64,000 nt of DNA from NCBI GenBank assembly GCA_026545225.1, contig CM048845.1, positions 37,093,501 through 37,157,500 of the forward strand, in the 5' to 3' direction. The DNA is from Cornus controversa. Lineage: Eukaryota > Streptophyta > Magnoliopsida > Cornales > Cornaceae. Below the pieces are notes generated by a model. That model saw only the letters and a list, made by a program, of their open reading frames with translations. It did no database searches and was not told the DNA's origin. Shown here piece by piece: positions 11,267 to 23,300 of the stretch. A program made the translations under genes and the position numbers. Each line of letters starts with the position of its first letter. Position 1 is the first letter of the stretch.

Positions 11267-14200
11267 AATAATGTTAATCATGTAGTAGCAATGGTAGCTA
11301 ATTTCTTAGTCTCTCTCTCTTAGTGGTGAAGCTTCGGTTGATATTCATGGAGTTTCGATTAAAGATAATGATCGGCAGTGGTGCTCGAGCTTTATCGTGG
11401 AGCTTTAACGGAGTTGGTACGGCAGTGGTGCTTCATTGTAGACATTTTCTTGCCGGTGAAGACAACGGTGGTCAGTTCGCGGCTCTAGAATTGGAACTTA
11501 GTTCCATGGCAATGGTGATTATCTGATGAACTATGGCCATGGTTTGATTAAGAAGATGAAGATGTTGTCGGCGGTGGTTGGCAGTGGTTTGCACATGGAG
11601 AAGATGATGGTCACGTTTGGATGGTCGGAGAAGGAACTTCGACAGTGGAATTTGTGGTCAGAGGAGACCTAGATGGTGAAAAAGGTGATCAGTAGTGGAC
11701 AGCATGACCATGGTTGGAGCTCACTGCATGGATCATGGTGGAGCTCGGCTGGACAATGATGATGAAGACGATGACACATATTACAAACCACCGTTGTCGG
11801 CTTCGTTGTCTTAACCCAAGAGACCAAGTTCTTGCTCGAAGGCGATGGCAAGTTACTAGCTGGCACTGATTCACAGTTTCAATCTCTGGTAACAGCTCCA
11901 CCACCAACCACTAAAGCTATAGTCTTCTTCTGGGCGAAGTAACCACCAACATAAACGACACTATCAATAGATGTCTCACTGTCGCCACACTATCAATCAA
12001 TACATCATATTCTCCAATGTCGTTCTCAATGGCACCACCGAGCTTCGAGTCGGTTCCTATATTTCTAACATGTTTATGGTTGGGGTATTTTCAGGTGAAG
12101 GTGGGTTTAGTTTGTGTGGCTATGGCATTATTTTATTTTATAATGGGGCAAAATTGTCTTTTAACAACATTAATATTTTATATTAAATTCTATTAAAACA
12201 TTGAGGGTATATTAGACATTTTATACTTAAACTAATGAAGTTAGGAACGGAAATATTGGTTGGGGTTTATATGATAGTTATAAGAAAAGTTTGTATCCGT
12301 GTGAAATAAGTCTAAACCACAGGAGTTGTCAATGATATTTACCCAATATATTAATTTCAAGAAATATGAGTTACAAATCCTTGTAAAACTTTACAAAAGA
12401 AAGACAAATTTCTCTAATTTGATCTCCGTGGTGATCCAGATTCAAGGGATACTGGAGAATGGCACATGGATGATGTGTTTGTTGTTATTCTCTTTCAGAA
12501 TTTAGATGCTTTGGAGCTTTGAATTTTCAGTAAACAATCCTACAGAGTTTCAGTGTTCTCTCAAAGTCTTCTAGTTGTGTTTCCTCCTTTTCTTTTTCTC
12601 CCCCGGACCTTTATTTATAAGCTTCTTAGAGGGGCAAACTATTAACTTCTTTTACTCTTGATAATTATTTTTGATGATATATATTTGTCATTAAAAATAA
12701 TTATATATATATATATATATATATATAATTATTTTTAATGACAAATATATATACATATATATCAATTATCCTTTGACCCATTTCCTAATGGGTTTTGGAC
12801 TTTTGGATAACTTGAATTGGCCGAAGACCCATTTATTTGTAACCAAAGTGAACCAAAATGAAAGTAAGCCCAAATTGTAATTTAGATTCACCCTACAATT
12901 TTGTAAGGTCTACACCCACTTTTTTTTATAGCTTATAAATACTATAGAGGTCATGGAGGTGAAGATTTGGGGGCCAAATTTCAGTAACAAATATTCATCA
13001 AAAGAAGGTTTAAATTGCAGAATTTTCTAGTTCAGATCAGCAAGAGCAGCAGTCAATGTTTTGGTCATAACTTCGTGCGATATCAAAAGGACTTGAAATC
13101 AGTGACAAATTAAACTAATTGGATAGGCTATGACATATCCAAAATTCAGCTTGTTTGGAGTTCGGGAAGGCATTCCGATAAGCAAAGTTGTGGTTGTTTG
13201 AAGAATTCTCGCAATTGGAAATTATATCGGCTTCCCTATGGTGAAGTTCATAAAACCCCCTCTTTAATTGATTCACTATAACTAATGGGAATAATTTTAA
13301 AGCTTCCACAAAATTGACCCTTTTTTCAACAGTATCAACTAAAATCTTGGATCATAAAATGACCACAATGCCCTTTCTTAGTGAATTATACTTGACCAAT
13401 TTTTCTTATTAAAATAAATTATGAAAAAAAAAATCATACTATTTTGGTGACATATTCTCCATCAAATTTACCTTCAATTTTTTTAAATTAATTGTTTTAA
13501 TAAAAATCTTAAGTAGAAAATTTAAGTAATTTCTTAATTTTTCTGAATATACCGCATGAAAAAGAAGGTATTTTTATATTTAAGTAATTTCTTAAATTTT
13601 TATGAATATATTGTATGAAAATTTTAGGTAAATTTTTTTAAATTGGGTATAAAAAGTTTTATTATAAATAGTAAAGTTCTAATAATAAGTTAATCATTTG
13701 AAAAAATGTCTAAAGTTGGTGGGAGTTCTGTATTTTTTTTTTCATTGTTATGATAAATTGATACCAATAATAAAATAAAATAAATTGTATAATTAATATT
13801 TAAATAAGAGAAGATATTTTTAATTACAACAAATCATTAGTTCTAGACGGCAATTTATATCCGGGAGAGTTATTTACAAAAGAGCAATAGTATATATTAT
13901 GCTTACATCAGTAATGATGACAGCATGAAATATCCCAATGATACTAAAAGTTAGGAACAGTTTGGTAAATCTACAATTTTTGTTAACTATTTTAACGTAT
14001 CTTCACTCTCACAAGGTATCAGAGTTATTTTTTAAAAAGTTTAACTTGAGGGTAATTATGACAAACTAGAGGGGACATCAGAGTAATTTATCTTGAGAAT
14101 GGTTTGGGATATATATATATATATCCACTGTTGCAGTTATCTATAGTGTTATAGTTGCTTTTCTTTTTGTACAGATGGGTATGCCCTCCTTTGTTCTAGT

Positions 14201-14775
14201 TTTGATTCAATAGTATTTCATTCTAATATGATTTACCAAAAAAAGTTGAAACACATGCCAACTTAGTAAATAGTAGGAGCCAGCAGGTTCTTTGCTTTTT
14301 CAGAAAATTTCTTCCATCCTCTACTGCTCATCACTTTATTGTAATTAATATTAGTATTACTACATTATTATATCAGGCTCAATTCAATCCCCACACATAA
14401 TTCATGTTAATCAGAGAATTGGAACAGTTTCAAGGATTCCTCATATAATATATCATATATATATGTATATAAAGATGATCAATTTTGATTCTTTTTGTAA
14501 CCAACTGGTAATACAAAATTCACCCAAAAAAAAAGGAAGTTAATACTGGCATGTGCAGAGAGGGCTGTCAGAGAGTTACAAGGAAATTCCTGTGTACATG
14601 ACCCGTATGAAAACGATGAAAGAAAGAATCAGTAGCTACTACTAGCTTTAATTGAGGTCTAATCTCAACTCTGCCGGATATCATTAAGCAAATATTGAAG
14701 ATGGAATGCAGCAGCTTGGTAGTTACAGACATCAGACATCATGCTCGCAATTGTTTTCCATCTGGGCTGAAAAAA
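11267..14775. other. Intergenic region between copia LTR and PARC6 3' end
   Basis: I find no gene I can support. ORFs at 11323-11526 and 11689-11907 are short, overlap on opposite strands and match nothing I know. The region holds the perfect palindrome at 12677-12752, a motif near 14035-14085 resembling the ends of the intron 10 TIR element, and generally AT-rich DNA. The last 250 bp include the PARC6 3' untranslated region. Confidence 0.6.
12677..12752. repeat. 76-bp perfect palindrome (AT-rich cruciform or hairpin)
   Basis: Each base pairs with its mirror about a centre at 12714/12715. The outer arms (ATATATATTTGTCATTAAAA) are not simple repeats, so the symmetry is not just the central (TA)n. 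It could be a MITE remnant, or a foldback that forms by extrusion of the TA core. Confidence 0.9.
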
Positions 14776-14860
14776 TCATGACCTAGGAAGAATATCACCT
14801 TTGCAGAACCTCCACGAACCATCATCTTGCCTTTTTAGAACATAAAGAATTTTATAGGTG
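14776..14860 (-). CDS. PARC6: PARC6 exon 12 (residues 787-814 and stop)
   Basis: Completes the split Ser codon, then TYKILYVLKRQDDGSWRFCK and GDILPRS, then TGA at 14776-14778. Acceptor TTGCAG at 14861. Matches the last block of the PARC6 family. Confidence 0.94.
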
Positions 14861-14897
14861 CTGCAAATCAATTAGACAATATTATAACATAACCACC

Positions 14898-14929
<32 letters not shown>

Positions 14930-17274
14930 GGAGAATAAAGAAAAGTCAATGCACAATATCAAACACATGAAAAATTCTAGAAACTACTCAGAAAAACAAG
15001 GGAAAAGATTAGTGAAGAATGAAGTAGTAACAATCAGAAAGAACCCTTGGAATAATTCAAAATTTCCTCAACTTCTATTTACAGCACTGCAAAAGTTATT
15101 GAACAGCTAACTAAGCTGGAAGTAACCCCACATCAAAAAAATTCTAAAAGCCTAGGGCTATATATTGGCAATTTGAACAGTAAACCTTCTCAAGCCAACC
15201 AATAGACAAGCTTGACCTAAATTGGAATGTCAACCTGACTTTAGTTAGGTTAAACTTGGTTGAGTCCTTGGGCAGTATAACTTTACCTGATCAAGACTAA
15301 TTACATATTTACAAAATGTATTCTATATATATTACATTCATTACAGCACTACTAGTTACATAATACACACATAAGATGTCAAGGATTTCTACTTTTAAGC
15401 TAAGAAAAATTAGTTCTACTACACATAATTAAACTACAGTTCATAATCCTCATTTTAATTGGTTTCACGTGTCCCATATGAATTGCAATACACAAAATGA
15501 TAAAATCATCAGTATTTTTTGTTTAATGATTTGTTCATTGCATCTTTTTCTTCATATTTGTATTATTCTTTAACATCAACCTTCCAAAGTAAGGATTGTT
15601 CAATTGGGATTGGGCAGCCTCCTCAAGCATCCGGGTTGGACTTGGGTTAGCCTTTAACCTGACTGAAACTGCCCAAGGTGCAATGCAGAAAAGACACCAA
15701 TACACAAGGCAAAGATCATCCCCAAGTATCTTTATTTACAGTTACCTGTAATAATTTGGGTTCTTTGGCAGAGATTCATCGACAAGTTCAGCTGCCTCCT
15801 CCAGAAGAGCCTCTATTTCTGCCATCTCAACACCAATCTCATCTGATAAAATCTCAGCTCGCAGGACAGACAGTTGCAACAAAACAAATCTCCAAAAACA
15901 AGACCTGTCTTTAGCTGCGTCAGCCAAAGCCTGCCACTGTTGACCAAATAGGCATTGAAGAGAAAAATGTCAACAGCAAGAACTTACCTGAAAGATAAAA
16001 AATAAAAAGAAAGAAAAAGGAAGAAAAAAAGAACTTACAAACAAAAAGCCTAGGTTCTAGCATAACTTCCCAACTAAACAAAGTTATCACACGCAGGGGC
16101 CTCATCAAGGTTTCCATTTTTTATGGAACCTAAAAAAATAACCTTAGCTTTTTTGGGTTCTGGCTACATAGAATTTTCAAGGACTCAAATTTTCCTTTTC
16201 CCATAAAATATTTCCAATATTTCAATGCAATTTTATTAAAGACCTCAAATTTCTAAATTCCAGCTACTTCAATCTGGAGCAGGAATAAAATCGAATTTTA
16301 ACCAAAACTTACAAAACTGGCTCCACAACAGAACTTTGTAAATAATCAAACCAGTAGGCCCACCTAATTGACTGCATCATCACATAATCACCAAATCAAA
16401 TGACAGTAATTGTATAATAAATTAGCCGTTTCCTTTAACCTATTCTATTACAAATGTCTGAATCAGTGGAGTAGCAGCTCAACTTCATCAGATGCAACAA
16501 GTTTTTCAATGTAAAAAGTTGCGATTCAAAACGGTCCAGATTATAAGATGCATAGTTACTGAATGCCCTGAGGTTTGACATTTGCACTCAGATTAAACTT
16601 TAGAGTAAACAACTTGACACCCCCACTTAAAAGTTGTTAATGTTTTTACCATTCTACCCTTATTATCATTTATATACCATGGCCAAAAAGAATCAAATTG
16701 CAAATTTGACCACTCTCAGCTTCCCTATTTCTTTCCTATGCCCTTCTCTTTCACTTTCTTTCAACTCCATTTCCTCCTCTCTAAACCGCCCCCACTCTCC
16801 CTCACCAGCGCCATCTCAGCCTCTGTAAAACCCCCATTGTCTATCTCTCTCGTGTTTCTCTCTAAACCCGGCCTCTGCCACTCCACCACAACCAACGTGT
16901 TTGGGGATTATCATCAACTCTGACAACTATATGTACATATGCATAAACAAGGCATTCTTTGAAAACCTTTCAGACCCTATTTCTCTCAAAAGGTTTCTAG
17001 ATTACTTGAATAGTGTGATTGAACAGCACATACTACATACTGTATATATGTATAGATACGTATCGAAATACATTTATATATGTATAGATGTATAGATGCA
17101 GCAAAATACATGTATATACATATATTTCAATTGAATGACTATCCATAAATTCTTTGGCTAGTCTTGCGCAAATTTTGAGTTTTCGATGCAGAATCAATCG
17201 TATCCATTAATCATGTGCAATTGATCAAATTTTGAAAGAATCTCTAAATTCACATCCCTCAACAATTACATACT

Positions 17275-17314
<40 letters not shown>

Positions 17315-20300
17315 GAGAGGTTGACCACAATTTTGACCAAACTTTAATCTGAGGACGCGAAAACCAAACCTCAGGGTCATTTATCCTAAAAATAAATACA
17401 TGTCTGTGTTCATTTGTGTCAGGAATTGGTACAGAACATAATTTTGTTGATGAGTCACATCAAAACAATCAACATAGTGTACCTGAAGAAGCATAGACTC
17501 ATCAAGGACTTCAAAGAGGTCATGAACTTGATGGCTAGGCCCAAGAGCTTCAGCTTTAATAGCTTGCCATTGCTTAACAAGGGTTTCAGCTTCTTCCATA
17601 GCCATTGGCCTCTTGTATACTGCAGACATAGAGGATGACAGATTAGCAGCAAGGCATGAATTTTGCAAATTTGCAGCATCTGGGCAGTTCCTGAGCAGCA
17701 GTTTAAACCCTGAGAAAAACTTCTTGAATCTGCGAGCAGTACTAATTCCTTTAAAATAACCAGGACCCGCACTTTGATCTAGGTTAGAATTTATAGTCCA
17801 AGAAATGGAACTTGTGTTCGTTCTTAGTTTCTTCGATGTACATATGGATGCACTTCTCATCCTCCACAAATTTACAGCAAACATAACACACCCCAATACT
17901 GTAACAAAAGCAATCTTTCCAACCACATTATATGAGCCCAAGAAGTTCTCCCAAACTCTATTATGGTGTGCACCCAAATTTCTTTTCAATTGAACGGATG
18001 GCGTGGTAACATTGCTTCCATTGCTATTCTTGCCTGCAGTCAACGGGCTTTGTAAATTACAGGGAGCTAACTGCTTTACAGCAGGCCCAAGATGTTGAGA
18101 TGAGTTTAGAAATGAGATATGTTGCTCAATAGCTCTTCGCTCTGATGGAAGAGCAGGGGAAAGTGGTCGACGGCTTATATTAGACATGGTCTGTGAAGCT
18201 CCTTTATTTTGCCTGTTCCCTAACGGTTTCTTTTCAACAGCAAAGAAGTTGACCTGCAGAAAACATATTCAAAGTTAGCTTCCCTTTATATTTTGTTCTG
18301 CAAAATATGAACAACTAATTTCTAATATGATCATTGGAAATCTTACCAAAGATGGAGAACAATCTCGTGTATCTGGGAATAAACCAAGCACAGCATCCTT
18401 CAACCATGTTTCCTGGTCAATTCAGCAGGCAGTCTGGTGTAAGAAGTATTCAACCTCAAAGACAAGTATTAAGTTCATAGTCAAACATATGGCATCATAT
18501 GAAACATTGCCCAAGGAGGACCATGATCATATTATCATCAGTGCACAACACAGCACAACATTTTACTTTGCCCAAAACAATATATATATATGAAAAAAGT
18601 AAAAAGAAAGAGGAAAATTGAATAAATGGGTCATGGTTAGTATTATATATTTACTCTGAACTTGGACCATATGCCCTAAATGATGGTCCCTAAATCAGAA
18701 GCAAATTCAATAAGAATAGTTCGGTGCTCAGGGGAGGCACACAAGGACCGTCGTCTTAGGATGCCATGATTTTCTCTGAATAAGTGATGCATAAACAATC
18801 AAAGGAAAAGGAAGAGATGGGGCTGGGTGTGTTGGGCATTCGATGGAAGAGTACAGTCAGGCAAGGGCATAGGAACCATGACCCGATGAAAGGTACTTTT
18901 CCCATTATATACTTTTATTGCAACAGGTTTATGGCAATAAGGTGAAAAGATTGAAAATTTTACCCTTTCTATTAAAATGTACAATGTCCAAGAAACCCAG
19001 TACAATTGACTGTAATATGACCTGCAGCAGTAAATGTCACGCGCTCCCACTAACACCGAGATTAGGGTGTGATCAGTTCATAATTCACTGAACTCCAATT
19101 AGACAAGTTTTCAAACCTCTCATTTTGAAGATTTGGATCGAGTCACGAAACCACTCTATCAATTTCACAACTCATTATAATCACATTTCATTACAAAAAT
19201 CACAATCCATCCAATATGATTACACTATGCAAGGCATAAATCTCACCACTGACCATGTATCTCTCTACTCCCAGGAGTATCCCAATGTGTGAGACCATGC
19301 TATACACCATCCCTTTGTAAGACAAATAAGTGGGGGAATGAGCATGAACGTTCAGCAGGGAGCAAGAACAAGATCTGGTTCTACAATTGATACTAAATAA
19401 CATCCAGTTCAGGGAGCAAGAACAAGATCTGGTTCTACAATTGATACTAAAGATAATAACGTCCAGTTCATCAAAGACAATAATAAAGCCACATACATCA
19501 TTTAAATCACAAGAATATAATCACATCAGGTTAGAGACAAATCATCCCATGATCTGAACGATTCTCAAACCCAATTTTTGGCTAGGATCCCATGGCAGTA
19601 GCTCTGTATTTTACGTCAATCACTAGTGATGCAGGACAGGTAGGGGCGCTTCGATATCAAAATATATTGAGAAGAAGAGAGAGAATGAGAGGAGAAGAAT
19701 AAGATTAGGGGGAAGAAGAAGAAGTAGGAGGAAGAAGTATGTAAACTCAAGAATATTCAATATTCAATCATCAAAAAGTACTTTTCACAATGTATGAACC
19801 AACATATAAATACGCAGCAAGGAAAACCCTAATCAAATCCTACTGCTAAAAATAAAACCCTAAGGTATTAAATTACGAAAATATCCCTAAAATAAAAACA
19901 TTACTAATATAATAATAATAATATTAAATAAAAATTATCCCTAATTATCTATCTTTGCCCCTTCTCCAAAAATAGAGGCGAAACACGTGCAACTCATGCC
20001 TACGAATCATAGCTCGTCCTACATCAATTCTCGCCAACTGAGAAGAACTCTTCTCTGAAGAGTGAAGCGGACAATGTTGCTCGAAAAATCTCGAATCAAG
20101 ATGGAAAAACTCATTTGTACTCCATGTGATATCAAAATCTGGATCCATCGAACAAGATAGTACTGAATATTTGCAATAAGAGAAGCATCACTGTGATAGC
20201 GAAGGTTATCTTCGATCCAATCCGTATACCATGGCGGAAATGGTGGGAGAACAAGGGTCTGTGCTAGAGAAAATGTAACTCCACCTATAGGAACATAAGC

Positions 20301-23300
20301 TAACAACACAAGAGGCTCAGAGGTGCCTCGGTTAGGTGACAAATACTCCACATGAAAGTTGAACTAATACTATTATCTTTTGGCAAGTCAATATATGCAT
20401 TAGGTCCGAATATATGAATGGTGTGGAAATGTATAGTGACTTGGGCTTGTAATGTTAGGAAAGAGTTCTAAGGATAAAATTGTGGGTGCAAACGAGTTAG
20501 AATACAATCTCTTTTAATGAATGCATGATTCCAAGTATGAGCATATGCAACAAGTTCATAATTTTTCTTACTCAAAACAATTTCTTGTCGCATATTGGCA
20601 TGAAAATCGTGGACAAGCAGAACAAAGGAATCAAGAAATTCAAGCGAATACAAATAAGGAGGCGAAGGAATATGATCAATGGATTGGCATGGCAAGGAAT
20701 TAAGTATAATCTTGAAAAAACCACTACCAGTAGACCGATTAGTCAAACTAGTATAAGCATGCTCCATGATAGGCAAAAACAAATCCCATACATTGAGGTG
20801 GTTTACCACAAGACACTCAATCAAACATCCTAGACTTCGATTGATAACTCCAATTTGTTTATTAATCTGAGGATGAAATGTTGAGGGAAATTTCAAATCA
20901 ATTCCTAAAAATGTCCACAATGTTTTCCAAAAACTACTGGTATACTTGACATCTCTGTTCGACACCATGGAAGTGTGGAATTCATGACTTTGATTATTTT
21001 CTACAAGATGATCTGGAATGAATTTTTTTTGTAAAGATTCATTCACTTGTTGTTCGAGTTCAACGCATTCCCTATGTAGTGTTTTAGAACCACGTATTGA
21101 TGGGTCCATGGGCTTTAGCATGATCGTTTTACTATAGTACTTGAAACTATAGTGATTATTTGTGCTGTGGTGAGTCACATTTAAAGCATAGATCCAAGGG
21201 TGACCAAGTAACACGTGGGCTACTGTCAAGGGTAAAACATCACACCAAATCATATCAGAGTACTCACCCATTTGAATAGGAACAAAACACCTCTCGGTGA
21301 CAAGTAAGGAGGTCTTATCTACCCAGGCCATCCAATATTACACTGCATTTATTAAATTTCTTCTGTCAATAATGATCTTGGCGACTTTTTCCCCACATTT
21401 GAGATATGTGCGAAAAATGTCGGTGCGTGTCCAATCATCTTTTCCCATTAAGGCAGATGGGATTACATCATTTAGAAAGTCTCATGTTCCATCTGATTTT
21501 TCATATGGTCAGGGAATGGTCTAGTCTTGTCTAGGTCACCTAAAGCTCTCGGTGGATACCTATGTTCAGAAACTTTACATGGTTGGACAATTGAAGCCCT
21601 CCAAGTAGGATTCGGTATTTGACTCTCCCTAAAGCTGGTTTGACTCATATGAGGCTCTCGAGATGTTCTTGGACTAGAGAAAAGATCACGGTGGTAGGAT
21701 GGGGATGTGGACTTGACATGATAATCGTGCTGATTGTTCCTAATGTCTTGTCTAACTCTTGGGGAAACACGTGTCACCCCTAATGTACTCACTAGGACTT
21801 CTGTCCAATGGACGATGAACTTTGTTTCAATGCACATTGTGAATAGGATATGTCATGGGACACTCATGGTGGTGTCAAGGGAATGATATAGGCATGAGAC
21901 TGGTTAATGACAAAATGCCAATAAATGACTGAAATTAGATTAAGTAACCCCAACTATAAATTACTGCAATGTTCACACAAGAAACAAAATGCAAACAAGG
22001 TGATTCATGTGAATATTGCATACTAGAGCATGAGAACTGATGCAAAAGGTGGAAAAGTGGAGGCAGTATTGGCGATGGCAGAACTAGAAAACAAGATAGC
22101 AAAAGGTCAATCAATATAAACAATTTTTTTTTTCTTTTTTTTGTTCAAGTAAGGACCTTGCAAATTTTTAGACTTTTCAAACAGATAAAAGTACTAGTTC
22201 AATTTTCAAATGAAGTACACGTACCTTTACTGAAGTCCAAAGTAGCTATCTGAACAAAAAAGGCTCCAAAAATTGCTCCAAAGGCTGAAGTAGATCAATC
22301 CCAGTGTGAAATAAATTTTCTGATTTTTTTTCCCTCTGTACTTGACCTGTCAAATGGAGCTGTGCACTAACCAAGGCTGGTGCTTTGGGCCAAAAATAAG
22401 GCTGGGTTATTGGGTGAAATTTGATTTCACAATTGTTTTTAACTTGGGTTTGGGTTGGATTATAGTGGGCTGGAGTGTTAGGTAAGAAATTGGTTTAGGA
22501 ATAGAACAAATTCTGAGTATTAACCTGGGTAGGGCTGAATCAATTGGCTGGAATGGGCCAGGAGAATAATCCAGAATAGATCAAAATCTGGGCTGCTGAA
22601 AATTTTTTTTTTTCCTGAACTGGTTCAAACTTGGGCTGGTTTTCTGTTGAAGTGATTAACTGGAAAACTGGTTCAGCTCTGGACCAAAACTAGAATATCC
22701 CTATACTTGTAACCAAACAGAACTCAAATTTTTTTTCCCCCTCTACTGCTGCTTCTGAACTAGTTGAGTTATGGACTGTCTGGGCTAACTCTGGGCCTAT
22801 CTACTCATGTAGATTGACTGGAATAAACTTATTGGGCCAGCTGCTTTTGTGTAAATAAAAGTTGGGTTCTGGATCTGGTTCTGAAACTGGGCTGGACCTG
22901 CAACTATATCCAACAGGCTGAATTAAGGTTCAATTTTGGGCTAGGCTGGGTTCAATTTTCTCTGAATGGGATCCAGGTCAATGGTTAATCTTGCCTTTTC
23001 CAAATCTACTTCCTTTTCCAAATCGCGCAACAGAGATGGCCGGCTGGCGGAGTCGACTAGGAGCGACGAGAGATGCGAGAACTCAACGGTGGTTGAAGGT
23101 TTCGGTGAAAGCTAAAGACGACGGCGGCAAGGGTTCTGACAACTGATGTGGGGTTACGGGTTTGTGGTTGAAATAGGGTTTCGATTGTTTTCCCCTTTTC
23201 TTTTTTTTTTCCTTTCTTGGTTGCAGATAGTGGGGATCTGCAACAGTGGGTGTTAAGGGTTTGTTTGGACAGGGGCTGATGGCGCAAGACAGTGTTGTGT

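Noticed and set aside
11323..11907. Possible small genes downstream of the copia LTR
   Set aside because: Short frames on opposite strands, no recognised domain, no splice-consistent extension.
17455..17772. 105-aa minus-strand ORF inside PARC6 exon 10
   Set aside because: Alternative-frame shadow; the PARC6 frame carries the conserved domain across the same bases.
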